DNA of 64,000 nt from AP-15 sp963777435 (GCA_963777435.1 CAVZQT010000003.1:2046001-2110000), one strand, 5' to 3'. Shown: positions 25,583 through 34,188, numbered from the stretch's first letter. The notes: generated by a model not told the origin, from the letters alone. Translations and numbers: made by a program.

Positions 25583-26785
25583 ATGAAAGTCTTCGTTTTT
25601 GATCTGTTAGCGTATGGCGAGCAGCTCGACCATCTGAAAGTCGGCGCAGAGCTGCCCTATCCTCTCGGAAAGGAGCATTTCAAGCCCGAGGTCGCGGCGC
25701 GCACCTATGCCGAGCATCTCGCCGCGTGGGAGGAGCTCGATCGCCTCGGCTATGACGGCGTCGGGTTCAACGAGCATCACTGTTCGCCCTATGGGCTGAT
25801 GAACTCGCCGAATTTGCTCGCGGCCACCGCCGCCCAGCGCACCAAGAACCTCAAATTGCTGATCTACGGTAATCTCTTGCCGTTGCACGAGCCGTTGCGG
25901 CTCGCCGAAGAGCTGGCGATGCTCGACTGCATGTCGAACGGGCGCCTGATCTCGGGTTTTGCCCGCGGCATCCCGCGCGAATACCAGGTCCACAATGTGC
26001 CGCTCGCCCAATCACGCGCCCGCTTCGAGGAGGCGTTCGACATCATCACCCGCGCCTGGAGCGACGACGTGTTTTCCTATCGCGGCCAGTTCTGGAATTA
26101 CGAGGATGTGGCGTTGTGGCCGCGGCCGTTGCAGCAGCCGCGCCCGCCGATCTGGATGCCGGTGGTCGGGAGCAAGGAATTGATCGAGTTCGCCGCCCGG
26201 CATGATCTGCCGATCACTCCCGGGCTCGGCCGCTCGCGCGGGTTGCGCGACGACATCATCCGCTATTACGCGCGCCGTCTCGACGAGGCCGGGCATCGGA
26301 TCACGCCCGACCATCTGTCGCTCGGCATCAGCGCCTACGTCGCGCCGAGCAAGGCCGAGGCAGTGCGCGAGATGGGCCCCTACCATCTCTACTTCAACCG
26401 GACCTTGTTCAGCCACGGCAACTTCACCGAGACCGAGCGCCAGCGCGAGACCGGCTATGCGACGGCGTCATCGACCGATTATATCAGCCCGGAAAACCGG
26501 CGCGCGGCGCAATTCTCGCGCGAGGATTTCCGCGGGCTGACGATGGCCGATGTCGAGCGCCAAGCCGAAGACATGCCGTGGGGCACGGCGGAAGAAGTGA
26601 CGCGGCGGATCATCGACGCCGCCGACAGCGCCGGCGCCGACAATGTCCAAATCAGCTTGAATCGTGGGGTGTTGCCGCACGAATTGTTTATCGAGCAGAT
26701 CCGCCGCTTCGCCCGCGACGTATTGCCGGCATTGCAGGCCCATAAGGTGACGCGCGTCCCGCTCGCCGAACCGGTCCCCGCCTGA
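25583..26785 (+). CDS. LLM class flavin-dependent oxidoreductase
   Basis: 400-residue bacterial-luciferase-like monooxygenase fold. Typical segments are MKVFVFDLLAYGEQLDHLK, YDGVGFNEHHCSPYGLM, GNLLPLHEPLRLAEELAMLD, SNGRLISGFARGIP and a C-terminal DNVQISLNRGVLPHELF. The start is the ATG at 25583 after GGAGGT; the frame is open about 50 bp further upstream. FMN or F420 is the expected cofactor. Two further LLM genes are in this window (about 56.8 and 59.8 kb). Substrate is unknown. Confidence 0.88.
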   Translation: MKVFVFDLLAYGEQLDHLKVGAELPYPLGKEHFKPEVAARTYAEHLAAWEELDRLGYDGVGFNEHHCSPYGLMNSPNLLAATAAQRTKNLKLLIYGNLLPLHEPLRLAEELAMLDCMSNGRLISGFARGIPREYQVHNVPLAQSRARFEEAFDIITRAWSDDVFSYRGQFWNYEDVALWPRPLQQPRPPIWMPVVGSKELIEFAARHDLPITPGLGRSRGLRDDIIRYYARRLDEAGHRITPDHLSLGISAYVAPSKAEAVREMGPYHLYFNRTLFSHGNFTETERQRETGYATASSTDYISPENRRAAQFSREDFRGLTMADVERQAEDMPWGTAEEVTRRIIDAADSAGADNVQISLNRGVLPHELFIEQIRRFARDVLPALQAHKVTRVPLAEPVPA

Positions 26786-26806
26786 GCTGACTGGTTTCCG
26801 CGCGGG

Positions 26807-27961
26807 TCAGCCAGGGTCCGCGACGCCACGGACGGTTTCGCCGATCAGCCAATCGACGACGGCTGTAAGGGCGTCCGCGCGGGTGGCGCCGGCGGCGAGA
26901 GCCGCGTCGAAGATAGCGATTTGTCGGTGGGCGCTGGTGCCGCGCGCGAGGATCTCGCGGGCATGCGCGACCTCGGCCTCGCAGCCGAAATGGCGCGCAT
27001 CCGGTTCGGTCAAGCTCAGGATTTCCTCGAGCAATTCGGCATAGGACACGACCCGGCCGCGGCCGAAATCGACGAGCCCGCGATCGAAGCCGTAGCGCTG
27101 CGCAAGCCAGCGGTTTTCGTCGATCAGCATCCGGGCGTAAATGCGCCAGCGCTGGTTTTCCCGCTTCAGCCGCCACAGCATCCGCAACAGGCAGCGAAAT
27201 AGCGCGGCGATCGACAGCGAGTCCTCCAATGTCGTGCAACTGTCGGCAATGCGCATCTCCAGGGTCGGAAAGCGCTCGCTCGGGCGCAGATCCCACCACA
27301 ATTTGGTCGCGTCCTCGATCAGCCCGGCATCGGTCAATACCGCAACATGGCGACGGTACTCGCCCCAACTGTCAAAGCGCTCGGGCATGCCGGTGCGCGG
27401 CAATTCATCGAACACAGCGAGGCGGTAGGATTTGAGCCCGGTATTGTCGCCGCGCCAGAACGGCGACGAGGTCGACAACGCCAATAGATGCGGCAGGAAA
27501 TAGGACGCTTGGTTCATCAAATCGATGCGCAATTCGTCGTCGGGCAGCCCGATATGGACGTGCAGGCCGCAGATCGCGAGCCGGCGACCGACCCCTTGCA
27601 GATCGTCCTGCAGATCGGCATAGCGGCGGCGCTCGGTGGTTTTCTGCGCATCCCAGCGGGCAAAGGGATGGGTGGCAGCCGCGACCGGCGCCATGCCGTG
27701 ACGGGCCGCGACCGCGGCGACGGTGCGGCGCAGATGGCGCAAATCGGCGCGTGCCTCGGCGAGGTTAGCGCATACCCGGGTGCCGATTTCGATCTGCGAA
27801 CGCAGGAATTCGGGGCTGACCTGGCCAGCGAGCAACGCCTCGCAATCGGCCAGCATTTCGGATGGCGGGTCGTCGACGACGTCGCGCGTGGCACGATCGA
27901 CGAGGAAATATTCCTCTTCGATGCCAAGCGTGAACTCCGGTTCGGCGGGGGCCATCCGCAA
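26807..27961 (-). CDS. YbdK-type carboxylate-amine ligase (glutamate-cysteine ligase 2 family)
   Basis: 384 residues. GIEEEYFLVD at about 13-22, EIGTRVCANLAEARADL and ICGLHVHIGLPDD are the signatures of the GCS2/YbdK family, which has weak glutamate-cysteine ligase activity and an unknown physiological role. The rest (NQASYFLPHLLALSTSSPFW, MRIADSCTTLEDSL) fits along the full length. It is convergent with the LLM gene (21 bp apart). A contribution to glutathione-like thiols is possible but unproven. Confidence 0.9.
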   Translation of the reverse strand: MRMAPAEPEFTLGIEEEYFLVDRATRDVVDDPPSEMLADCEALLAGQVSPEFLRSQIEIGTRVCANLAEARADLRHLRRTVAAVAARHGMAPVAAATHPFARWDAQKTTERRRYADLQDDLQGVGRRLAICGLHVHIGLPDDELRIDLMNQASYFLPHLLALSTSSPFWRGDNTGLKSYRLAVFDELPRTGMPERFDSWGEYRRHVAVLTDAGLIEDATKLWWDLRPSERFPTLEMRIADSCTTLEDSLSIAALFRCLLRMLWRLKRENQRWRIYARMLIDENRWLAQRYGFDRGLVDFGRGRVVSYAELLEEILSLTEPDARHFGCEAEVAHAREILARGTSAHRQIAIFDAALAAGATRADALTAVVDWLIGETVRGVADPG

Positions 27962-28081
27962 CTCCGCTCAGTGCCCCCCAAGCCTAGCCGATCGGCGGCG
28001 CGGTCACCAGATGGGCCAACGACGGGTGTTCTGGGCCGACCTCGTCTTCGGCCAGGGGAACGGCAGCCCTGGGCTCTGAAC

Positions 28082-28365
28082 TCAGCCCATCAATTTAATT
28101 TTAATCGGATCGTTGATAGTCATGCTTGCTTCCAAAGAGAGATTACTGTCGGTCACTCTCATCTCGTAGTATCCGATTTCCGTCATTCCGTCGCCGTTTA
28201 GTTCACTTTTGTGTATCTCAATTTCGGAGCCTTTGATCGGCAAAGCACGGATTCGCTCGATGCATGCGCGGGTGGCCATGCGGCGTGAGTTGATAAAACA
28301 GTCGCTCACGATATCGTATTTCTTGAAGTTGTATACTTTAACGTAGGAGTTGCGAGGCGCAACAT
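28082..28365 (-). pseudogene. Small conserved-type protein, probably frameshifted near its start
   Basis: A ribosome-binding site (GGAGAGG) and ATG at 28365 start a frame reading MLRLATPTLK that soon stops. The adjacent frame reads VYNFKKYDIVSDCFINSRR, then MATRACIERI and ELNGDGMTEIG, down to the stop at 28082. The MAT-x-x-x-IERI and LNGDGMT blocks recall a family of small alphaproteobacterial proteins I have seen without known function (memory, not checked). A one-base indel at about 28330-28340 would join start and body. If no indel is assumed, the GTG at 28309 gives a 75-residue protein. Composition is A+T-richer than neighbours. Confidence 0.45.
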
Positions 28366-28482
28366 GATTCCTCTCCTAGCCACAGACGCATATCTGTGAG
28401 GCCATGGAGCGTTGAGTTGAAGTGCTTGTCAACTTAATTGTATGAAACCGGACAAAATGCAATGCAACCTCCTCGCGGCGGT

Positions 28483-28698
28483 TTAAATTAGGCCCACCCA
28501 CCGGCTATAAGTATCCGTTAAGGACGCGATAGTTTCATTCAATAGACCTGGTTGAATCTCGTCATGATATTTTTCGTTGTATCTTTCGAAAATGATACAG
28601 CCGTTGCAAACTCTCTGATCCGCTTGGCAAACTTTGCATTGGCGCATCAGCCTCGGCCATGAAATACATTTCCCGCTTGAAATCATTGTCAATTTCAA
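28483..28698 (-). CDS. Hypothetical small Cys-rich protein
   Basis: 71-codon minus-strand frame in an A+T-rich patch. It contains CKVCQADQRVCNGCIIF, two CxxC pairs that could bind zinc, followed by FERYNEKYHDEI. The start is unclear: the first codon lies inside an inverted repeat, and an internal Met before the Cys pairs is possible. No family was recognised, and competing frames exist on the same strand. Confidence 0.3.
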   Translation of the reverse strand: MKLTMISSGKCISWPRLMRQCKVCQADQRVCNGCIIFERYNEKYHDEIQPGLLNETIASLTDTYSRWVGLI

Positions 28699-28701
28699 GC
28701 G
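28674..28701. repeat. Perfect 10-bp inverted repeat after the Crp gene
   Basis: CGCTTGAAAT, 8-bp spacer, ATTTCAAGCG. It lies 82 bp downstream of the Crp-family stop codon and at the start of the small Cys-rich ORF. It may end the crp transcript or serve as an operator; there is no clean T-tract. Confidence 0.45.
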
Positions 28702-28782
28702 ATGATTCGATTAGAGTGTAGCGACTTTTGTTGAGCAGGTGTTATTATGCTTTGATAGTTCGATACAGGGATACAGACCGCA

Positions 28783-29484
28783 CTACGGGAGCAAACGTTT
28801 ACATTCTTCATTGAGTCTACCGTAGCACTCGCAACAGGCAGTCTCCAAGCCGGACCGGTCGATGATCGTGATCTGTCCATGGCCATTGTGGATCCATTTG
28901 GCGGCTCGTAGCGCACCCAGTGCGACGGTGATGCCAGGCCGCCGCACCCCGAGCATCATCGAGAGAAATTCGTGGTTCAGCCGAAGCCGGTCGCTCTCCG
29001 ACCGATCCCGAGCCATTAGCAACCAGCGAGCAAGCCGCTCCGGCAGATTATGTCGGAGATTGCAGGCCGCGGTGAATGAGACCTGAATATGGAACGCCTG
29101 GACATAGCGGAGCAGCAATTCGGAAAGCGCGGCGCTTCGGCCCACTTCGTCTCGGAACGCGCGCACCTCCATTCGCAAAGCGGAGCCGGGAAGCTGAACC
29201 ATTCCTTCAAGGGGGGAGCTGTTCGCCCCAAGCAGAACGGGTGCGCCGAGGAATCCTTCATTACCGATGACCCCGACTTCGGTCTCCGCCTTGCTACTCA
29301 ACACCTGCAAAACGGACACCATCCCCTCCTGCACGAAATAGACATGCTCGATCGGTGCATTTGGGGGCGACAAAATACTTTTTTGGACGAGCCTAATCGG
29401 CTCAAGATGGGGTCGAAGACGATTAAGATCTTCGGGCGCCAGCGCGAGCAACAGCCAATTCGAGATCGAAAGAGACGGGGTCAT
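28783..29484 (-). CDS. Crp/Fnr family transcriptional regulator
   Basis: 233 residues from the ATG at 29484, which follows GGGAGGAGCT. The N-terminal cyclic-nucleotide-binding-like beta-roll has HVYFVQEGMVSVLQ and EVGVIGNEGFLGAPVLLG. The C-terminal winged helix has NHEFLSMMLGVRRPGITVALGAL. The motif EGxxG..L is altered relative to true cAMP-binding Crp, and there are no Cys ligands for an Fe-S cluster as in Fnr, so the signal is unknown. The open frame further upstream to 29628 is not needed. Similar genes are common in multiple copies in soil alphaproteobacteria. Confidence 0.9.
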   Translation of the reverse strand: MTPSLSISNWLLLALAPEDLNRLRPHLEPIRLVQKSILSPPNAPIEHVYFVQEGMVSVLQVLSSKAETEVGVIGNEGFLGAPVLLGANSSPLEGMVQLPGSALRMEVRAFRDEVGRSAALSELLLRYVQAFHIQVSFTAACNLRHNLPERLARWLLMARDRSESDRLRLNHEFLSMMLGVRRPGITVALGALRAAKWIHNGHGQITIIDRSGLETACCECYGRLNEECKRLLP

Positions 29485-29687
29485 AGCTCCTCCCGAATAC
29501 CGGGCAAGAGCACAGGCCTCTCTTAGCCGTCCGCGCCCAACACTTAAATCGCAGACGATATCGATAATGTGGATCTTTGCCGCACAATTACCAAGCGGGA
29601 TAAACAGACCCGCATACCCCCGACGCACTCGCTCGCAGTGTAGGCTCTGATTCGTCTGGCCGGTCGGGTGTCCTTCCCGGCACGCCT

Positions 29688-30569
29688 TCAGCGCATGCCG
29701 AGGATCGAGCCGGTGACGGCGCGCGGGTCACGGTTGGGCCAGCGCCCGCGTTCGATCTGGTGAAAAAACTCGTCGAGCGTGCGGTTAAACAGGTCGGGCT
29801 CTTCGAGATTGAGCGCGTGGCCGGTGTTCGGAAAGACAACGAAGGCTGCGCTCGGGATCGTCCGCTTCATCAAGATGCCGGGTTCGAGGCAGGGATGATC
29901 CTCGTCGCCGGTCATGATCAGGGTCGGCACCTCCAGCCGCGCCATTTGATCAGTCAAATCCCACAAGGACGGGCGCTGCGCCTGGACGCCGCGCATTGTC
30001 AACGCCGAACCGTTGGTCGAATGCCCGGCAAGGTTGGCCGCGAATTCGCCCCAGCCGCGCGGGTCCTTGTTTTGAAACTGCACCCGGCTCGGGCCTTGCG
30101 CATAAACTTTGCTCGCCTCGCCCATCCCCTGCCCTTCGATCAACGCGATCGTCTTGGCGGTCTCGTCATGGAATTGCTGACGCTTTCCGGGCTCCGCCCC
30201 ATAGCCGCAACCGGCAACGACCAGCGACAATGCCCGCCCCGGATAACCAAAGCCGAAATGCAGTGTGGCAAACCCGCCCATCGAGATGCCGACCACGTGC
30301 GCCTTGTCGATCGCCAGCGCGTCAAGCACGGCGCGAATATCGTCGCGGGCCCGGTCTTGCGAATAGCGCTCCGGCTCGTCCGGGACATCGGATGGCGGAT
30401 AGCCGCGCGCATTGTAGGCAACGCAGCGGTACCGCCGCCCGAAATAGCGCATTTGCCCTTCATAGCCGCGGTAATCGTCGGCAAATTCATGGACAAAGAC
30501 GATCGGCATCCCGGACCCGGTCTCTTCGTAGTAAAGCCGGACGCCGTCATCGGTCGACAAATGTGGCAT
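29688..30569 (-). CDS. Alpha/beta hydrolase
   Basis: 293 residues. The nucleophile elbow is GISMGG with Ser96. The acid is in MTGDEDHPCLEP and the catalytic His in NTGHALNLEEP. The oxyanion segment is FVHEFADDYRG. It resembles carboxylesterase, lactonase or haloperoxidase-like hydrolases; substrate cannot be told. It is divergent from the cytolysin-like gene across a 434-bp gap. Confidence 0.88.
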   Translation of the reverse strand: MPHLSTDDGVRLYYEETGSGMPIVFVHEFADDYRGYEGQMRYFGRRYRCVAYNARGYPPSDVPDEPERYSQDRARDDIRAVLDALAIDKAHVVGISMGGFATLHFGFGYPGRALSLVVAGCGYGAEPGKRQQFHDETAKTIALIEGQGMGEASKVYAQGPSRVQFQNKDPRGWGEFAANLAGHSTNGSALTMRGVQAQRPSLWDLTDQMARLEVPTLIMTGDEDHPCLEPGILMKRTIPSAAFVVFPNTGHALNLEEPDLFNRTLDEFFHQIERGRWPNRDPRAVTGSILGMR

Positions 30570-31003
30570 CGCTGTTCCCTTTGTGCACGAGCCGACGATC
30601 CTACGGGCGGCAACGGTGCAGCGGCAAGCGGCGCCTTCGGCGGCGTTGGCACGATCTTTGAAGCGAGAGGCCCAGGTCCGGGCCTCTGCGCACGCAGCTA
30701 AAGGCCGATCCGGGCCGGGATCGCCGGATCACATCCGGACCTCATTCCCGGACCAGCACCCTGTCCTGCCCAGCCGATGCGCATCTGCCAGAACCGTGCG
30801 CAACCTCTCTCCCGGGGTCAGCTTGCTGGCCCTTTATGCTTTAACCAAAAACGATTGCCGAGTTGAGCCTCGACCCTCTACTTCTATCACTGGTCGATCG
30901 CCTCGCGGCTCACCGGTCGCGTTGACGCCGGGCGGGCTCGGATCCGGAAGGCACGGCCAGAGTTGCATTTCTAGCAGGGTTATTTCGTTGAGGAGTAACA
31001 AAC
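30570..31003. other. 434-bp region between hydrolase and cytolysin genes
   Basis: No supported gene. It contains a perfect 8-bp hairpin at 30667-30688 (AGAGGCCC, 6-nt loop, GGGCCTCT). It also has several CCGGATC/GATCCGG-type inverted segments at 30705-30750 and, at its end, the ribosome-binding site GAGGAG (30990-30995) of the cytolysin gene. Divergent promoters should lie here, but I see no convincing consensus hexamers. Confidence 0.4.
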
Positions 31004-32413
31004 GTGCGTAACCCGGACCTCGATAAATACATCGCTTCACTTGATTACGACCCACGCGTCATCTTGGCGGTGGTCCCGGACGGCAGCACCTCGGCAATCC
31101 CGGTCAAAGACCGCCAGCACAACAGCAACGGGGTAATCATCTGCACCAAGACCCAGCGGTCGCTGAGCAAGACCCTCAGCGAAGTCGCGATATTGAGCCC
31201 TACCGCCGGCGTCATCTTTCCCGGCGCGCTGGTTCTCGCCGACCAAAATCTCAGCGAAGGGCGTCCGACCCCGATCTCGCTGGCAAGAGGCTCGACGACG
31301 CTTACGGTCGATCTGCCAGGACTGGAAAATCCGAGCGGAACCTTGGTCCCCTCCGGGTCTAACGTGCAACATTTCTTGAATGCCAAGCTCGAGGAATGGA
31401 ACAAGCAGGCGGCGAGCCAAGGTTACATCAACGCCGCGCGCTCGTTTGTCCAAACCACTCAGGCGTTCTCGTCACAACAAGTGTCGCTTGATCTCGGATT
31501 CAATTCGAAATGGGCCTCGGGCAATGCCAGCGCGCAAATCAGTTCGAGCAGCACGACGGAGACCTCGGTTGTCGTCGCTTATTTCAAGCAAGTGTTCTAC
31601 ACGGTTTGGATGGACGCGCCCTCGTCTCCGGCGGACGTGTTCGACAGCAGTATCATGCTCAGCGATGCCCAACGCGTGTTTAATGCGACCCGCCCGCCAG
31701 GTTATGTCCGCAGTGTCGATTACGGCCGAATTCTGATGGTCAAGATGGAGACCTCCGCAGTCGATACATCATTCAACTTGAAGGGAGCATTCGAGCAGGC
31801 GACCCAGGGCGGCGTTACGGCGGGCGGCAATACCGACGCCAAATACAAAAACATCATCAATAACGCTTCTTTTACCGCGCTGGCGCTCGGCGGCGGAGCG
31901 GAGACCCCGGTCAGCATATTCGCCGGCGGCGCCGAATCGGGGCTGAAGGGTTTACAAGACTACATCAAGAAAGATGCTCGATATCGCCGCGAAAATCCCG
32001 GGTTTCCAATCGCCTATACCGTCGCGTTTCTCAAGGATAATGAGTTCGCGCGGATGGGATTTACCACCGACTACACCGATACCGAGTGCGTCAAGTATCC
32101 CAACGGCTTTGTGAAATTACAGCATTCCGGGGCGTATGTCGCGAAATTCGAAGTGGACTGGGTCGAGCCCGACGCCCAAGGGAATTACAACCAAAACAAA
32201 GTTTGGGAATCCGGCGAGAAAACCGCTGGCTATACACACCAGGTCGACTTGCCCGGCGATGCTCAAGGGGTGAGAATAAAAGCTTGGGCGGCGACGGGTT
32301 TGATATGGGATCCGTGGGGCGAAATCATGAATGTTGCTCTCAACGGACCGGACAACAAATGCTATCGGGTTACCGGCACAACGCTCAACCGCAGCTGGGA
32401 TAATAATTGCTAA
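31004..32413 (+). CDS. Cholesterol-dependent cytolysin (thiol-activated cytolysin) family protein
   Basis: 469 residues matching pneumolysin/perfringolysin along the whole length. Domain 1 block: IFPGALVLADQNLSEGRPTP (71-90) and TVDLPGL (101-107). Core: AYFKQVFYTVWMDAP (192-206), SVDYGRILMVKMET and GAFEQAT. The glycine run GGG at 296-298 corresponds to the pair that pivots during pore opening. NPGFPIAYTVAFLKDNEFAR (331-350) and HSGAYVAKFEVDWVE (374-388) lead into domain 4. The undecapeptide (ECTGLAWEWWR in classical toxins) reads AATGLIWDPWG at 429-439. The cholesterol-recognition Thr-Leu pair is kept as T460-L461 in GTTL. No signal peptide is visible: the GTG start, 8 nt after GAGGAG, leads directly into NPDLDKYIASLDYDPR. 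Probably forms beta-barrel pores in sterol membranes after release. Confidence 0.93.
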   Translation: MRNPDLDKYIASLDYDPRVILAVVPDGSTSAIPVKDRQHNSNGVIICTKTQRSLSKTLSEVAILSPTAGVIFPGALVLADQNLSEGRPTPISLARGSTTLTVDLPGLENPSGTLVPSGSNVQHFLNAKLEEWNKQAASQGYINAARSFVQTTQAFSSQQVSLDLGFNSKWASGNASAQISSSSTTETSVVVAYFKQVFYTVWMDAPSSPADVFDSSIMLSDAQRVFNATRPPGYVRSVDYGRILMVKMETSAVDTSFNLKGAFEQATQGGVTAGGNTDAKYKNIINNASFTALALGGGAETPVSIFAGGAESGLKGLQDYIKKDARYRRENPGFPIAYTVAFLKDNEFARMGFTTDYTDTECVKYPNGFVKLQHSGAYVAKFEVDWVEPDAQGNYNQNKVWESGEKTAGYTHQVDLPGDAQGVRIKAWAATGLIWDPWGEIMNVALNGPDNKCYRVTGTTLNRSWDNNC

Positions 32414-32448
32414 GCGGCGGACGCGATGGGCCCCGGCGGTGCGGACAC

Positions 32449-32486
32449 AAAGAAGCCGGGAGAAGTGTGAGGCTCCCGGCTTCTTT
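32449..32486. terminator. Bidirectional intrinsic terminator
   Basis: AAAGAAGCCGGGAG, 10-nt loop, CTCCCGGCTTCTTT: a perfect 14-bp stem whose ends give A- and T-tracts on both strands. It sits between the convergent cytolysin and DUF465 genes and should stop both transcripts. Confidence 0.9.
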
Positions 32487-32510
32487 CGAGGACGATCGTG
32501 ATGGCAGCGC

Positions 32511-32678
32511 TCAGAGCCGCTCGAGTTGGTAGATTTCGTCCTTGATGCGAAGCTTCTGACGCTTCAGATCGGAGATCATGTCGTCGTTTGGCAAGGGTCG
32601 GCTGTTCTCCTCATCGATAGCACGTTCGAGTGCTGCATGCTTTTCCTTGAGCGCCTCGATACGATCTCTCTGCGACAT
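32511..32678 (-). CDS. DUF465 (YdcH-like) small protein
   Basis: 55 residues: MSQRDRIEALKEKHAALERA followed by DEENSRPLPNDDMISDLKRQ and KLRIKDEIYQLERL. The H-x4-E...LK..K..LKDEI pattern is typical of DUF465, a short helical-hairpin protein common in alphaproteobacteria, function unknown. GGAGGGA lies before the ATG. It is shorter than a 60-codon cut-off. A second DUF465 gene lies at 33985-34188. Confidence 0.88.
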   Translation of the reverse strand: MSQRDRIEALKEKHAALERAIDEENSRPLPNDDMISDLKRQKLRIKDEIYQLERL

Positions 32679-32797
32679 GCATTCCCTCCTCGGAGGCCGG
32701 AATTATCGGCCGCAAGCAACCCTGGAGCAGGACGCTCAAAGAAGCACCGCTCCGATGACGAAAATATGTCAATAGCCAGAAGTTTCACAGGGTCGCG

Positions 32798-33388
32798 ATG
32801 AACGAGTTGACTGCAAAGCCGCGCCTGATCGTCGGGATCAGCGGCGCCTCCGGCACGATCTACGGAGCGAGGCTCCTTGAACTGCTGCAGCTTTTGCCGG
32901 TCGAGACTCACCTCGTGATCAGCCGTACGGCCGAACTCACGCTTGCGCTTGAAACCAATCGGAAGCCGGCGGCATTGCGCGCCTGCGCCGATGTCACCCA
33001 TGCGATCGGCGACATGGCGGCGCCGATCTCCTCGGGGTCGTTTAAGACGATCGGCATGGTCGTGGCGCCATGCTCGATCCGCAGCATGTCGGAAATTGCT
33101 AGCGGGGTGACGACGACACTGTTGACCCGCGCCGCCGACGTCGTGCTGAAAGAACGGCGCCGGCTCGTGCTGATGGTGCGTGAAACCCCGCTTCACCTTG
33201 GACACTTGCGCACGATGACTGCTTTGTCGGAAATGGGCGCCATCATCGCGCCCCCGGTTCCGGCGTTTTACGCCAAGCCGACTACGATCACAGAAATGAT
33301 TGATCAGAGTTTGGGCCGGGTACTCGACTTGTTCGGGCTCGAAACTGGAACCGTCAAGCGTTGGGGTGAGCCGGCGGAGCCGGCTTAA
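32798..33388 (+). CDS. ubiX: Flavin prenyltransferase UbiX
   Basis: 196 residues. UbiX makes the prenylated FMN cofactor for UbiD-type decarboxylases (ubiquinone synthesis and aromatic acid metabolism). The signature VGISGASGTIYGARLLELL at about 11-29, SGSFKTIGMVVAPCSIRSMS and RLVLMVRETPLHLGHL are all present, as is the C-terminal DQSLGRVLDLFGLE. An intact UbiD is not in the window. It is convergent with the TIGR02444 gene and overlaps it by 4 bp. Confidence 0.96.
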   Translation: MNELTAKPRLIVGISGASGTIYGARLLELLQLLPVETHLVISRTAELTLALETNRKPAALRACADVTHAIGDMAAPISSGSFKTIGMVVAPCSIRSMSEIASGVTTTLLTRAADVVLKERRRLVLMVRETPLHLGHLRTMTALSEMGAIIAPPVPAFYAKPTTITEMIDQSLGRVLDLFGLETGTVKRWGEPAEPA

Positions 33389-33942
33389 CCGCTCGGGCGA
33401 GCCGTTTCATGCAGCCGCCGCAGCTCACGGCGAATGATCGCGGCGTGCGGAGTGCCGGTATTTGCGCTCCCGAGATAGAAGTCGAGATTGGCCTCGGCAT
33501 CGGTCAAACTCTGTTCGGGCTCGATGGCGAAACCGGGCCCGACGATGCCGGCAAGCCGCAATTGTGCCGCCTCTTCCGCTTCGATCTCGACCGCCTTGAG
33601 GCGCTCGCGCAGGCGTTGGATGTCGTCATCGACAAGCGACCTCAGTCTACGGCGGAACCCCCGTAACGGCTCGATCACCTCCGCACGCATTGAGTGGACC
33701 GCCCGCTCAGCCGTCTTAAGCTTCCGCTTAGTTAGAAGGCCGCGACCCGACACCCCAAGCCAGACCGCGAAGAGGACAAGGTTGACGTCCAGACCGGCTT
33801 CGTCCTGCAGGGTAATCAGGGCCGTCGCGACACCGGGCCGCTCGTAGAAGTTTCGTGAAAACGACCACAATTCCCGGACGGCTGTCTGGGCATCGCACCC
33901 GATGTTCATTTTCCGTTGCCGGATTGCTGCAGCATCGCCCAT
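33385..33942 (-). CDS. TIGR02444 family protein
   Basis: 185 residues. ELWSFSRNFYERPGVATALI, LQDEAGLDVNLVLFAVWLG and VIEPLRGFRRRLR match the TIGR02444/DUF2390 family, cytoplasmic helical proteins of unknown function. A long charged helix follows at about 110-150. The start may be the Met at residue 12. It overlaps the end of ubiX on the opposite strand. Confidence 0.82.
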   Translation of the reverse strand: MGDAAAIRQRKMNIGCDAQTAVRELWSFSRNFYERPGVATALITLQDEAGLDVNLVLFAVWLGVSGRGLLTKRKLKTAERAVHSMRAEVIEPLRGFRRRLRSLVDDDIQRLRERLKAVEIEAEEAAQLRLAGIVGPGFAIEPEQSLTDAEANLDFYLGSANTGTPHAAIIRRELRRLHETARPSG

Positions 33943-33984
33943 CTATCAATGATAGGATAGTGACGACCCAAATTTCCATCTGCC

Positions 33985-34188
33985 ATGGACCTCCACGCTG
34001 AAGCGCTAAGGGCGAAGCTTGCCGCGTTGAAATCCGAGCACCGCGATCTCGACGAAGTTATCGCGCGCCTTTCGGATCACGCCCTGATCAACCAGCTGCA
34101 GCTGCAGCGCCTAAAGAAGAGAAAACTTCTGCTGAAAGACCGCATCTCCAAGATCGAAAGCGAGCTGTTGCCCGACATCATTGCCTGA
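33985..34188 (+). CDS. DUF465 (YdcH-like) small protein
   Basis: 67 residues. EALRAKLAALKSEHRDLDEV and QLQRLKKRKLLLKDRISKIE form the two heptad-rich helices of DUF465. Function unknown; the fold is a small antiparallel coiled coil. It may be the first gene of a unit with purE and purK (79-bp gap). A paralogue is at 32511-32678. Confidence 0.88.
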   Translation: MDLHAEALRAKLAALKSEHRDLDEVIARLSDHALINQLQLQRLKKRKLLLKDRISKIESELLPDIIA

